From the NCBI GenBank assembly GCA_949987565.1, contig OX465110.1, positions 5,305,476 through 5,369,475 on the forward strand: DNA of 64,000 nucleotides, in the 5' to 3' direction. Made by a program: the position numbers and the translations under genes. Position 1 is the first letter of the stretch. Every line of letters starts with the position of its first letter. This document shows positions 24,032-39,000 of this stretch, in pieces. Under the pieces are notes generated by a model. The model did no database searches. It was not told where the DNA came from and saw only the letters and a program-made list of their open reading frames with translations. This DNA is from Luidia sarsii. Lineage: Eukaryota; Echinodermata; Asteroidea; Paxillosida; Luidiidae.

Positions 24032-27000
24032 CAATAACCATTACCAGTCTTAGATCCCTGTCTTGTGCTTCCGCAAAAATTTGGTGCTTATAAAGCGGCT
24101 CTATGGCAATTGGGGGGGGGGGGGGGCCCTCCCCCCGCGGTCTCGGCAGGGTGCTCACCCGGTTCGGATCTTGAGCATGCTGTGGAAGAGCTCGGGCCGG
24201 TTTGTGATGAGCTTGCCCAGCGTGATGATCATCTCCTGCTGGATGACCGCCTCCCACACGTCGTACTTCTGGCACCGGTCAAAGATGATGTCCGTGATCT
24301 CGGCCGGGTTCAGGGGTCGCAGAACCAGCTCCTCCTCGTGGCCGAAGACGCCGATGGTGACCTGGGGGGTGGGGGTGGGTGGGGGGGTGTAAAGGGGAAG
24401 GGTGGTAAAAATCAGGGGGTCAGGGTGTCAGGGGTCAAGTTGTCAGGGGTCAATGTATCAGGGTCAATGTGTCAGGGGTCAAGGTGTCAGGGGTCAATGT
24501 GTCAAGGGTCAAGTTGTCAGGGGTCAAGGGTCAAGGTGTCAGGGGTCAAGGTGTCAGGAAATCAAGGGGTCAATTTGACTTCATTTCATCAATCCTGTGG
24601 GTTTCCTTTTTGCACTTCAACTGTTTGAAGAAAACAAAAAAGGCTTCAGAATTCTTGAGATCTGGATCTTGAGAGGGAGGGTGTCACGTGTCAACTGCCA
24701 AGGGGTCAATTTGACCTCATTTGATTAAAATTCAGGTTTTTTTTTTGCAAAAGCATAACAAAAATCCGGGTTCATAGGATTACCTTGCCAACCCAAACTT
24801 CACTGAAGAGGAGTGGAATACAAGTCAGAAGCAACTGACATCACCTTGCGGTGGTTTGTAATTCCATTGACGAAAGGGAGATTTTTTCCTGCTTCACAGA
24901 ATTTCACACTGCATGAAATTTTACTGACTTACGATTTTGCCCTGGACCAGCATGGAGGTGATAGAGGGCGACAGACTGTCCACCACCTTGCGCATGATGC
25001 TGGCGCAGTAGCGGACGACCGACCACTCCTCCTTGATGGCAGCCCTGACATAGAGCCTGTCCAGGGCTTCCCCGACGGTTCCTGCCAAAAGAAAAAAAAT
25101 GCATGACCCCCACCAAAAAATGATTAAACAAGCACAGGAGATGAAAACTGAACCGGATTTTTCAACAGAGAAAAGATAACTGGAGCAAAGTTCACACCAG
25201 GGGCCAATTCTCAGGGGCAAGACGTCAGGACACCGTAATGCCATGGGGGACCCGACTGGCGTCAAACTATGGGCTGAAGCAAAGAGCATTACCACACATT
25301 TGTATGCCAATGGTTCTGTGACGCCACGCGGTAACACTCATGCACATATGTGGCTTTTCTATATACCGGTATGCGCATGGCGGTGCTCTTCACTTCCGCC
25401 CATACTTTTTTTCTTTCTTTTTTTAAGATGGCAGCCTCCATGGCATAAGAGTCTGGCACCCGGTTTGTCTGTCTTTAGATTATATGTCTATGGCCTCCAT
25501 GGCATTTAAGACTGGCGCCCGCTATTGTCCATCTATACGGTAGGTTATATATTGGTCTCCATGGCATTTCAGTCTGGCGCCCTCTATTGTCCGTCTATAG
25601 GTTATATAAGTCTGGTGACGGGCTTGCCTTTGGCCGTCAGGTAGTTGCCGCCTTCCCTCTGCAGCAGCAGTCCCAGTAGTCCGCTCTGCCACTCCATGTT
25701 GACGTTGTGCCGGAGCTCCTCCACTATCTCCCAGGAGGGCAGGTTCTCAAATCTCTGTTGAAGCCAAGCAGAGTATTCCCCCCCCCATGTCAATCCACTA
25801 GCACAGCAACCCCCTGCTCCTTTTCCACAAAAGAGAAAGATCTGGAGTCGATTTCACCAAAGCAATCGTAACTTACGATTAATCGCAAGACGATGAGCGA
25901 TGCACAGAAACCAAACAGTGTATCACAAATTACGATGGGTTATCCATCATAAGTTGAGTTACGATGCATCGTAAGGCTTTGTGAAATCCACCCCAGGTAA
26001 CAGGCATGCATCTCTTGAATTGTAAAAAAAGAGGGAAATGTTTGAATGAAACTGCGAGCGCGAAGCACGAAGCCCTTACGGCGTGGGGTTTGGATTCTAG
26101 ATGCTCTGTGGTGCATTCTGAGCAGTTTTGGACCACTTACATGTATGTTTTTAAGCTGAGTGACGGATTTTAACCTTTTTCAAGGCATACACCTAGGAAA
26201 TTGAATTTTTGTTTACACAAAATGAAAAGTAAGCATAAAAGTTTTTAACCTGATCTCAGCATGTGTTTTAAATAATAGTTAGGGGAGAAGAAATATCCTC
26301 TTTTTTTCTTCTTTTTTTTTGTACGGATTTTTTTTTTTTTCGCCGAATTAAAAAAAACACGGAAATCCGCGGACCCGCGGAAAAGTTGCATGTCTGCAGT
26401 AATAGGAATTCAGCTTCCTGAATGATGGAAACGCGCTCTTCAGAGTATTCTCCAAATCAATTCACTGGGCAACCCCCTCCCCTCTTTGATCACCTTGCAG
26501 TGCAGCTTTTGTTTTTTAAGTGCTTATTACGTCGAGCAGGGCAAACCCTCAAGGAATTACATTCTCCTCATTGCAAACATCATCTATCTACACCTACCCC
26601 TCGGTCGAAGGCCTCTGCCAGAACGGCGTCGGAGGAGGGAGAGCTGAGGTGCCTGCTCCTGGAGGTCAGCGGTCCCTGGTTCACATTCAACTCCTGCAGA
26701 GGTCTGAAGAGGACCATGGTGGCGCTGCAGGAGGCAAACAAAGCAATGAGAAATAAGTTTACAGTGAGGGCTCCTAGTGTGGGCCAGTTAAAGCCCCTAC
26801 ACAACATTGGTAAGATCAAAAAACAGAAATGTTCACAGATTTACATGAAACTTATACAGTTTGAAGATGGTTATAGCAGAAACCTTGCACTGAAATATTT
26901 CTGCCTAAAATGTTGTATTTTGGGAGAAATGAGTAAAAGAAAATCCATGGAAATCACATGGATTTATGTGAATAACACAGATTTATGCAAATCACACAGA

Positions 27001-30000
27001 TTTATGCAAATCACACAAATTTATGCAAATCACACAAATTTATGCAAATCATGTGCATGCATGCAAATACATGTATATATGCAAAACAAATGTATTTATG
27101 CAAATGAAATGTATTTATGCAAATCAAATGTATTTATGCAAATCAAATGTATTTATGCAAATCACATACATTGATGTAAATCACATTAATTTTTTTCAAG
27201 TAGATCGCATGAATATTTTTACCTAAAAATTTAGTGGGCCTGATGCAGGATCGAAACGCCTTTGAGAAAGGTCCTGCTAGGATCGAAACATCAGGCCCAC
27301 TCAATTTTGAGATTTGCATTTTGGTAATTTTAGTCAGTAAGCAGTTTGCAACATTTTTGTATATCACTTTATGATTTTTTTTTAAAGAACCAATATTTAT
27401 GCTGTTTGCCTCATCTCACCTGTACACTCTATCAGTCCCAAGGTGCAAGACAAAGAGGTATCAGAACAGCTTCTTCCCTTGTTCAGCCTCTCTCTGGAAT
27501 ACCCCCAGCCTACGATCTTTGCCCGTTTCAAAAGGAATGTCAATTCCTATCTCCAGCCTTCACGAGTCCCTCTCTTATCTCCTTCCTTCCTTAGCCCTTA
27601 ACCTTGAGCGGCTTTATATGACCTTGTTTTGGGCAAATTTGCATTAAAAAAAAAACCCAAACCATATTTGTGACCCGGCACAGTGACATGAGGATTATCC
27701 CACCAAAACACTTTACGAGTAAACAACGCCTGAAGTCAAAGTATCTTCTCAATTCGATACAATTTTTTTTTCTTTTTTCTTTTTTTTTCCGGAAAGTTAA
27801 TGTATTTTTTCCGAAATCCGTCTCTAAATGTTGAAAAACAAGGATTTTGGGGGAGTGTTTGTGTACTGTTTTCATGAAAATGTAAAGTTCCTGCCTTTTT
27901 GAATGGCCGCTTTCGAGGAGTTAGAATGGTGCTGCTATATTGTGTCTGGTACCAAATGAACGAGCGAAGTCCCCTTGTACTATTTACAACAAAGTTCACA
28001 CGGAAATAATTTTGATATCATTCGAAAGCTAATGGTATACTCTTTCACATCATTAGAAAATCTCAAAAATCTCAAAAGTGGGGGTTATTCCTCATTATGC
28101 TGTGCCGGGTCACATTTATGCCAAACACACCTGGCCTCAGGCAGCTGGAAGTCCAGGTGCTCCACAAAGGAGGAGGCTAGCAGTGTCTGGAGACGGTCCA
28201 CCTTGACCCGCACATCCCCGCAGGTGCCTCGCTTGAACATGGCCAGCAGGTCCAGCATCTCAGAACCCTTGGGGCCGCTGCAAACAGCCGTGCCAAAAAA
28301 AAAAAGGCAAGGAGCATTTCTGTCATTTACTTCTTATTTCTTATTGATCAATCTCCCCCACAACAGCAAACAAAATGCAAAAAAATAAAAAAAATAATTA
28401 TGACAATTCAATTTAAATTGCAAGAAAGTGAACAATTGGTAACGAAAACTTTGACTTGACTGGGACTTGAACCAGAGACCTCTGGATTATTGTACCAGTG
28501 CTCTTCCATCTGAGCTATCCAGCCCTTAGATGGTGGCCTTCCCTAATGGTCAAGTAGTCTTGGCCGGGCCCGATGGGGGCGCAAGTCAATATCAAAAAGA
28601 TGTAGCAAAAAATTAGGTGGGCCTGACGTTTCGATCCCAGTGGGACCTTCCTCAAAGGCAGAATGATAATCGATGAAGGCGAGTTGTTGCTTGGGATATG
28701 CGGATTAGCCGATACGGGATCAGCCTGATTCTGTTCTAGGGATTAAGGCGCCCTCCCTGCACGGCTTACTTGAACTGGTCTTCCTTGATGAAGATGCAGA
28801 CGGTGGGTCTGCCTGACATCGTCCAAGACTTCTTCATGAAGGCCACGATGTTCTGTACACAAAAACAAAAAGTCATCCAGAGTATTATAACTAGGGCTAC
28901 ACTTATCCGCTATCTAGGATAGCAGATTTTTTTGGTAATACCGTAATATGCAAAAATGTTGCAAACTGCTTACTGACCAAAATGCAAATATCAAGAATTA
29001 GGAGGGCCTGACGTTTTGATTCTAGCAGGACCTTTCTTAGAGGCAATCTCCCTTTGAGAAAGGTCCAGCTAGCTTTGTAAAAAATTCACCTCAAATCTGT
29101 TGGAAAACGGAAGTGGGGGTGGTTTTGGTAAATCATTGGAAATGGAGGTGCCGCTAGCAAATAAAATTATTCATGATATTGGCCTTCTGGCTTGCTACGG
29201 AGCATGCTGTCCAAAGGAAATGATAAGACCACAGCCACGACCCCATCCAACCCACCCTGATGTCGTCCATGAGCAGCGACAAGTCCTGGTACATGTAGAA
29301 GTCGGTCAGGTCAAACTGCAGCGGGTAGCAGAGGACGGTGCGGCCCAGGATGCGGTAGATCTTGGAGGTGCCCAGGCTGCCAATGGGCCGGGGCGGCCGG
29401 CCGGTCAGTCCCAGCTTGTCGTTGTGGCCCAGGAACTGGTAGACCTGAGCAGAGATCAGAACGGCACATACATGTAGAGCGCCCTCGTTGGGCAATAAAG
29501 ACATGAAGATGACAATTTGTCTGTTTGAAATCGGAATGACAAACATCCAGCTTTTCAACTTGCCAAGCAAGTTGAAAAACTGGCCGGTAAGTTGACAAAA
29601 CTGGCTGGTAAGTTGAAAAAACGGCTGGTAAGTTGAAAAACTGGCAGTTGAAAAACTGGTCGGTAAGTTGAAAAAAACTGGCTGGTAAGTTGAAAAACTG
29701 GCAGGTAAGTTGAAAAACTGGCCGGTAAGTTGAAAAAAACTGGCTGGTAAGTTGAAAAACTGGCAGGTAAGTTGAAAAACTGGCAGGTAAGTTGAAAAAC
29801 TGGCAGGTAAGTCAAAAAAACTGCCTGGGAAGTAAAAAAACTGGTGGCAAGTCGCAAGTCGAAAAACTTGCCGGCAAGTAAAAAAAAACTGGCTGGTAAG
29901 TCAAAAAAATGGCTGGCAATATGAAAAACTGGCCAATAAGTCGAAAAACTGGCCGGCAAGTCGGAAAACATGGCTGGCAAGGCAAAAACTTTGCCGCAAA

Positions 30001-33000
30001 GTAAACAAACTGGCCAGCAAGTCAAAAACCTGAAAAATGAAGTCTGGTGGCCAGTTGAAATGGTTAAAATCAAGCTTGAGGTTAGGATGAGGTACGTTTT
30101 TCCACTTTCTAGTGGCCGATTACCTTGATAAGTTCCCCTGGTGGCCAGATCTGAATGGGCTCCACCTGGGTAGGAGTCTGGGTCTGGATACCGTAGGTGG
30201 CCAGGGTAGCCTGCAGACGGGCACTCTCCGCAATGAAGGCCATCTGGACGATCAGATCCTTGGTGGTGGTCTGTCAACAACAACAAAAAGCAACAACAAT
30301 GACGATGACGACAACAGCAACGACGACAACAATGACGATGATGAAGTTGTCAAGAACAGCAAAACAACAATGACAACAAGAACAGCAAAAACAACAATGC
30401 CATCAACAAAGATGATGACAAGAACAATGACGACGATGATGAAGAGATGAACAGCAACAACAACAACAATGACAACAACAACAACAATGACAACAGCAAC
30501 GACAATGACAACATCTTTCTTTCTTTTCTGTTTTTAGTTTGTGTTGTGCCGCGCTGGGGATATGACGTCTTCTGCTCAACCCACGGCAAAAGTTGACAGA
30601 TAAGAAATTTTGATCACAATGGCATAGCATGGGTAGGACTTGACGGGGAATGGTGACGAGTGTGCTGATGGTGGATGATGGCGCTGATGGTGGTGATGGA
30701 GATAATGGCGATGATGGTGGTGGTGGTGAGCTTGGCAATGGCGGTGTTGGAGGTGACAGTGGTGATAGTGGGGATGGCGGTGATAGGACCAAAACGTCCA
30801 GCCCTCTGAATTGATCGGGGTGAATCGGTGACAAACAATCACCACTTCCGATCTAGGAATTTCATTTCATTATCTTTGAGTCAGGTTACCTCAAATGCTG
30901 AGTATCTGGTGTTGTGCCTCAGCGTGGATCGTACTGCACCACACTTGTACCTCCCCAAGGGGTCTATATCATCCATGACCACCAGGCTATCCCCTGCACA
31001 AAAGAGTTGGCGACATTTCAAAATGTAAAAAGAACGCCGAATGACGCCACGAATGCCACATTAAGTTTTGTAATATAAACAGCCTTACAGGTCCGAGATC
31101 GCATAATCTTTAAGATTTTAACTTTTGATCTTACCATTGTGTTAAGGGCATTGCTCCTCAGTAAAATATTCACTTGGTTCATAATTACACCCCTGTTAGA
31201 TTCTTACGTTCATCCGACTCTGGTTCACTTGTAATTCCAAAATTCGCTTGAATTTGGGGCATACAAGCTTTTGCCTAAGCTGGTCCAACATTAGGGAATA
31301 ACCTCAATTTTGAAAAATTGCTCTTCACAAGATTAATTTTAATGCACTCTAAAACCTCACTTATCTAATGCCACTTTCTGATTACTCATGTATTTGTATT
31401 TTTGTGCTTCTTGTAACCTTCTCTTTTTCTAACTGTGCCTAACACTCTACAGAGTGGATTTGGCGCATTATAAAACATATCAATTATTATGATTAATTAA
31501 TAAGGGTCTCCCCGTGTGGAATGCGACCTGGCCCACCCCCGGGAGGGTTCTATACAAAGGAGATGGGCCACTCACTGAGCATGCAGGCAATCAGATAGAC
31601 AGACTGGCCCCAGAGGAAGACCAGGGGGTGCTCCTCCCCATCGCTGCAGGCCGCCCTGGGCTGGCTGTGGGGATTTCGCCTCTCCGCCTCAATGTGTATC
31701 CTCTGCAGGTAGTAGTACTTGGGCAGCAGCAATCCTGCCAGACGAGGGAGTGAAAAAAAAAACACCCTCACTTCAACACTCACTCCCCGGATGGACAGAC
31801 TAATGCGATACGTACAGGAACAGACAGGTCTATGGTAGCCCTGCCCTGCAATGGACTGAGGCAAGTCTGAGATTGTATTGAATTGAATGTTTATTGTCAT
31901 CTGTATTAAATACATTGAAAATACATTGGACTTAAACCTCCAGGCCTTCGATAAACATTTGATTTTTTCTATTTTATCATACATTTATACTGTAGGTGGG
32001 TGCTCAATAAGGAAAAATAGCATTGCCACTACCTTGTACATTTGCGGTTCTGTTGGGTGGTGGCTCACCTCAGTGAGACATAGCATTGCAACCACCTTCT
32101 ACATTTGTCTGTCAGTTCTGTCAGGTGGCGTTGCTATCAACCTCAGTGAGACACGGCATTGCCACCATCTTCTACATTTGTTATGCCCCACGCCACACCT
32201 AGGCAGTTCCCGCAAATAGATTGCTGATAGATTGCGTTTCCTTAATTCTTAAATGTTCTGTCTTTATTGTTTGATTTCCAATAAACTAAGTGAAAAGTAT
32301 TTCAAAAAAACAGTATTATTGTGCTTACTTTGTTGCGTTTTGTATCAGATATTGAAACAAAGGGAAAACATTTCCCCAAAACCCGGTTTTTAAGGCCCAT
32401 TTCCGCTGTGCGTTGAAACCCCAATTGCAGCGATGTACATACCATTCATTTGCTTAAGAGGTCAATATGAATATGCAAGTATTTGAAAGGCCATACATTT
32501 TTTTATGTTTTATTAACTTTTTCTCCATTAACTTTTTCTCCATGATTTGGGGTTTTCCAAAGAACGCGCCTGGTTTTGGCATGGGTGTCACATTCGTCTG
32601 TCAATTTATAGACTGGTACCCACCAAGAGAGGTGTCCTTGAGTAGTGGTTTGAGCAAGGCGTGGTACTCTTCCACCTGCTTGCTGTCTCCTTTGGCGAAG
32701 CCATCCATCATCATGTACACATAGAACAAGGGCCACTCTGTCTCTATGTTGTCAAACATCTGCCCAGAGGAAGACAGAAGACACCATGCTTTGAGGAAAA
32801 CTGTAGTCGATGAGTTAGATGTATCCACTTGCAAGTCGACTGTATTCCCTGGCAAGCCAAGTGTTCCCACTAGCAAGTCAACTGTACCCACTAGCAAGCC
32901 AAGTGCACCCATTACCAAACCAAGAGTACCCGCTCGCAAGCCAAGTGCACCCATTACCAAACCAAGAGTACCCGCTCGCAAGCCAAGTGCACCCATTACC

Positions 33001-36000
33001 AAACCAAGAGTACCCGCTCGCAAGCCAAGTGCACCCATTAACAAACCAAGAGTACCCGCTAGCAAGCCAAGTGCACCCATTACACACCAAGAGTACCCAC
33101 TAGCAAGCCAAGTGCACCCATTACAGACCAAGAGTACCCACTAGCAAGCCAAGTGCACCCATTACCAAACCAAGAGTACCCGCTCGCAAGCCAAGTATAC
33201 CTAATAGGAAGCAAAGTGTGCCCAGTAGAAAGTGAGGTGTACCCACTTGCAAGTCAACTGCACCCACTAGCAAACCTAGGGCATCCAAAAGTAAGCAAAG
33301 GGTAAGCTGCAAACCAAGTGTAGTCCATAAAGCAGTCCCCGTACCTATTTACAAGCTAATGCATACAGACTAGCTAGTAGCCTACCCAAGTCTCCCACTC
33401 CCCTCATCTCTAACCTTGATCTCGGCAGGCCGGTAGTACTTCCGATTCTTGTCTTCCAGGACGGTGCCGTAGCCGTCGCGCAGGAAGCGGCGGAAGCCAA
33501 AGCGCCCCCGTAGCTTGCGCACCACCTTCTCCAGGGTCCGTTCCCGCAGCGCCTCGTCCTTGACGGCGAACGCCGGGAAGCTGACGGCCGGGACGAGCGA
33601 GGCGTCCGTGTTCTGGAGGCAGAAGAGTTTACGCGGGAGGAATGACTGCACTGATGGCAATGGGGTAGTTTGCTAGGAGCCTCCTCCTGGGTGGAAGAAG
33701 TTGCTGTCAGAGGTTTAAAGTGGAAGTGACAATGACATCTGAAAATGACAAACTCTTGCAATACACTATTGGTGGTAGACTCCTAGCTGACAATAGAAGT
33801 GGGAGGGTTAACTAGTCTGAAGCAAGGTACAAGCCGCCAACCCTTATTGGTCAGTAGACTGCCAGCCATGGCTGACAAATAGCACTGGAAGGGCTGCCTA
33901 GTCTGAAGCGAGGCACAAGCCTCCATCCCCTATTGGCGGTAAACAGCCAGCCAAGGCTGACAAATAGAACCGGGAGAGGTGACTAGTCTAAAGCAAGGCA
34001 CATGCCTCCATCCCAATTGATAGTAGACAGCCAGACAAGGCTGACAAATAGAACAGGGAGAGGTGACTAGTCTACAGCAAGGCACACGGCTCCTCAAGTC
34101 ATTGGTGGTAGAACGCCAGCCAAGGCTGACAAATAGAACTGGGCAGACTGACTGGTCTGAGGCAAGGCGTACCGGGGGTAGACTTAAATATCTGTCGGTG
34201 GGTGGATCGCCAGCCGAGGCTGATCAATTGAACCCATCTCACATTCGTACCCTGGGTGGGATTGGAAGCCACCGGTTCTCTGGATAGAGCAAGCAGCCCA
34301 ACTCGCACCCAAACACCTCGAAAGGGATTCGAACCTGGCAAATCTCTAGGATCGAGGGGGGGGGGGAAGCGGCAGGCTCCTTCCCCCGAACCCACTCCTC
34401 ACCTTGGAGCTGCTCTCCCTGGGCAGCAGACTCTGGAGGATGGTTCGATTCCTGCCGTGGGCGTCTGGGTCCACGTACAGGATGGACCAGGACGTGCCCT
34501 CGCGGCCGAAGAGGTTGAAGCCGTTGCTGGCCTCCAAAGCTGCCATGGCCAGGCCTATAGAGCTGTGCAAGTGATCAAAAAACAAACCCAAAATACACAT
34601 AAGGACAAGTAAAAAAGAAAAAAATGTTTAGCGTCCTGCCTTGTTTTTGAAAAAAAGGAAGTAGGTCCCCCTCCCCTAGGGCTGGGCTTTTATTCCAAGA
34701 TGGCTGCAATTTTTTTTTTTTTTTAAATACAAAAATTAACACGTACAAATAGACATTTCCCAGAGTGATGACTGAATAGCATATAATTATAGCAGTTAAA
34801 ACTACACCTTTAAAAAAAAATCATTTTCCCCAGAAAGAAATCATGAAATTTTCTCACTTTTTTTTTTTTTTTTTTAAAGGCCAAAAAAGAAAGAAAAAGG
34901 AAGTAAGCAGGTACTAAACATGTTCTTTTTTTGCTTGGCCTAAGGCACACATACAATACTCATACAGGCATCCAACATCAACAAACAAAATTCCACAGGA
35001 AAATCTGCCATTCTCTGTCAGTTCTAGAAAGGTCAAAATGCAGAGGAGGATTCTCTCATACATAAACTTTCCGAGAATATTAAAACTGATTTTGGCATGC
35101 ATTTAAAAAATACTGTGACTTTCGACGCCGTTCACCCGAAAAGGACTTTTAAAGTAGATGCCTCATTAAGCCATCTTAGGTCACATTATAATTTTATATG
35201 GTAACTGTAAGGCAGTGTATATTGACCTGGCAATGGCATTCTTCCTGCAAATGCTATTCTGCCGGTCACTTACTCTGATTGGCAAACTGTCATCTACAAC
35301 GTGCCGGCTCTCTTGACCGAAAGGATATTCAGGAACGATCTCCGGCAGAATAATCTTTCGGGCAAGAGAGCCGGCAACACGTGATGACAATTGGCCAATC
35401 AAAGCAAGGGACAGGCTGAATAGCCTTTGCGGGAAGAACAACGTTGCTGGGGTGAATATGAGCTACCTAACTGTAACCCTATCCATACCTCCCCTGCACC
35501 GGATACTGTGTTAACCGACAACTAGCCCCTAGCCACCATAGGCACAGTGGCCTCACCTGGCGTTCAGCTCGCATTTACCCGTGTTGTACTTGCTTCCCCT
35601 CTCCCACATGCCGTAGTCCGGTATCCTGTAGGCCCGCTCCACGTAGAAGACGAGGTTCTGGACAAAACTGACCTCGTCCAGCGTCCAGATAATCTGCAGA
35701 GGATTACAACGAAACAGCTGACAGCAATCTGAGAGTCTGACAGGCTGAACAGACGGCGAAGGAAATCTGAGCTAGTGGACAAGAGGCACTGATGCAGACC
35801 AACAGATGTACAAAGAGAGAGGTTGAGGAACATGGCGATGTACACAGAGAGAAACAGAAAGAAAGGCAAAGAGTAAGAGAGGCAGAGTGGAGGCGGAGAG
35901 GTACATGTAGAGCGTAAGAGAGAAAGAGAGAAAGAGATTTGATTTTGCAAAAGAGCTTTATTTACAACTATACCTTCAAGCGTAAATGAACTGGACTGCG

Positions 36001-39000
36001 GAGAGCGTGAGCGCTTTATTTAACGCTTGCGCGTAGTCGCTTGTCGAATAAATCAAACAGCGCCGCTGTGTTCGCACGTAAAAGAATGGATGCGTCCCCT
36101 CTAGTCTCATTTATAATTTCTATGACCGTACCATACACTCCATGTACAGTACATGTACAATACTGTACATATAGATGTACATGTACATTACATGTGCACA
36201 TACACGTACATGTACTGTACAGTGTTCTGAACATAAACAACGTACGTGAACTACGGTTTGCATTGACGGGAAACGTGTTGATCTTTTAACCAAAGATTAG
36301 CATGTTCAATCTAAAAGAAAAAAGTACTCTTCAGGCAGGAAACTATTGAATGATCTACCGTACAATTCATAGTTATCATACGTTGAATTTGAACTCCAAA
36401 CACAATCCACAACATTGCAGTTGCGAAGGGGTTTTGATTTGTGTAACATTTTATTTAGCAGAGAGAGAGGCAGACAGGCAGAGGCAGAATTGCAGACTTG
36501 CAGAGAGGCAGAGACGCAGAGAGGCAGAGAGGCAGAGAGGCAGAGAGACCAACAAGGGGACACAGCATCAGAAAGACAGGAAACCAGCGAGGTGTGGAGA
36601 CAGATAGAGACAGGGAATTGACCCAGCCTCACCTGTAGTCCCGACGAGATCATCTGCACCAGGTAGAGTATGTACAGGGACACCAGGTCGATCTGGAGGT
36701 GGTGGTAGCTCTGGGGCAGTGTGTCACCCCGCAGCATATCATAGCGGCAGTGCAGGGCATTCTCCTCCTTCTTGATGTACTTGAACTTCTCCAACTGGTC
36801 GGGGGAAAGGTGCCCAAGAGCACGACGGAAAGGAGTCAGTCCAAGGTGCCAGTGCCAATGCTACACATAGCACTTGATAAGATCTGAAGGTTCTTCGCTT
36901 AGAACTCAAAACTAAAGAGGGACCAGTGTTCCGGTCTTACCAGGACCTTCCTCAAATGCAGAAATTTATGTAGACTTCTACACAAATGCATCTCATGAAA
37001 GTATGCAGGAACCTACATTGCCTTCGTGTCTAAGCCATTAGTAAAAGTTTTACGAGAAATAGGTCATCATGGGATCAATGAAGGTCGACCCCGAGGTCAA
37101 ATTTACAGACCTTCATGTAGTGACTTTGCTAGGCTAAAAAGGAATTCTTATTGCAGTTTACAGCCCAATGAGAAAGTTCCTGCTTGTTTTTCAATCTTGG
37201 ATACTGAGCGTAATATAGTGGAACTTGTACAGTGCATCTGCTATATAACAAATTACTACTATACCAAACAATTTCCATGGATCATTTATAATTTATAGCG
37301 ACGTTCCGCTGTACTGTACCTTGCTGGCTTGTCGAAGGTAGCAATACAGGATTCCCCGCATGCACTTGACTGCACTCTGTTCCAGCTCATAGGTTCGACC
37401 CTGGTCATTGTCTATCTTCCTGATGGGGAAAAGGGGGAAGGGAAAGAAGGAAAAAGTAGTATACTTTATCAAATCTGTTGGTGGAATAATTGCAATATTT
37501 TTAAAAGTATTCCCTTGTTATTGTGCTGTTATTTACTTTGTTAAGAATTGAATTGAATTGAATTGAATTGAATTGAATTGAATTGAATTGAATTGAATTG
37601 AATTGAATTGAATTGAATTGAATTGAATTGAATTGAATTGAATTGAATTGAATTGAATTGAATTGAATTGAATTGAATTGAATTGAATTGAATTGAATTG
37701 AATTGAATTGAATTGAAATGAATTGAATTGAAATGAATTGAATTGAATTGAATTGAATTGAATTGAATTGAATTGAATTGAATTGAATTGAATTGAATTG
37801 AATTGAATTGAATTGAATTGAATTGAATTGAATTGAATTGAATTGAATTGAATTGAATTGAATTGAATTGAATTGAATTGAATTGAATTGAATTGAATTG
37901 AATTGAATTGAATTGAATTGAATTGAATTGAATTGAATTGAATTGAATTGAATTGAATTGAATTGAATTGAATTGAATTGAATTGAATTGAATTGAATTG
38001 AATTGAATTGAATTGAATTGAATTGAATTGAATTGAATTGAATTGAATTGAATTGAATTGAATTGAATTGAATTGAATTGAATTGAATTGAATTGAATTG
38101 AATTGAATTGAATTGAATTGAATTGAATTGAATTGAATTGAATTGAATTGAATTGAATTGAATTGAATTGAATTGAATTGAATTGAATTGAATTGAATTG
38201 AATTGAATTGAATTGAATTGAATTGAATTGAATTGAATTGAATTGAATTGAATTGAATTGAATTGAATTGAATTGAATTGAATTGAATTGAATTGAATTG
38301 AATTGAATTGAATTGAATTGAATTGAATTGAATTGAATTGAATTGAATTGAATTGAATTGAATTGAATTGAATTGAATTGAATTGAATTGAATTGAATTG
38401 AATTGAATTGAATTGAATTGAATTGAATTGAATTGAATTGAATTGAATTGAATTGAATTGAATTGAATTGAATTGAATTGAATTGAATTGAATTGAATTG
38501 AATTGAATTGAATTGAATTGAATTGAATTGAATTGAATTGAATTGAATTGAATTGAATTGAATTGAATTGAATTGAATTGAATTGAATTGAATTGAATTG
38601 AATTGAATTGAATTGAATTGAATTGAATTGAATTGAATTGAATTGAATTGAATTGAATTGAATTGAATTGAATTGAATTGAATTGAATTGAATTGAATTG
38701 AATTGAATTGAATTGAATTGAATTGAATTGAATTGAATTGAATTGAATTGAATTGAATTGAATTGAATTGAATTGAATTGAATTGAATTGAATTGAATTG
38801 AATTGAATTGAATTGAATTGAATTGAATTGAATTGAATTGAATTGAATTGAATTGAATTGAATTGAATTGAATTGAATTGAATTGAATTGAATTGAATTG
38901 AATTGAATTGAATTGAATTGAATTGAATTGAATTGAATTGAATTGAATTGAATTGAATTGAATTGAATTGAATTGAATTCAACTGAACTGATTTGAACTG

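Noticed and set aside
32618..32623. Alternative PHKB exon 8 donor GG|GTACCA
   Set aside because: It leaves the wrong phase for exon 9; the G|GTGGGT donor four bases upstream restores the family sequence [12 protein letters not shown].
37501..38982. 493-codon NSIQF-repeat ORF
   Set aside because: A pure (AATTG)n array translated with a 15-bp cycle; no coding evidence.
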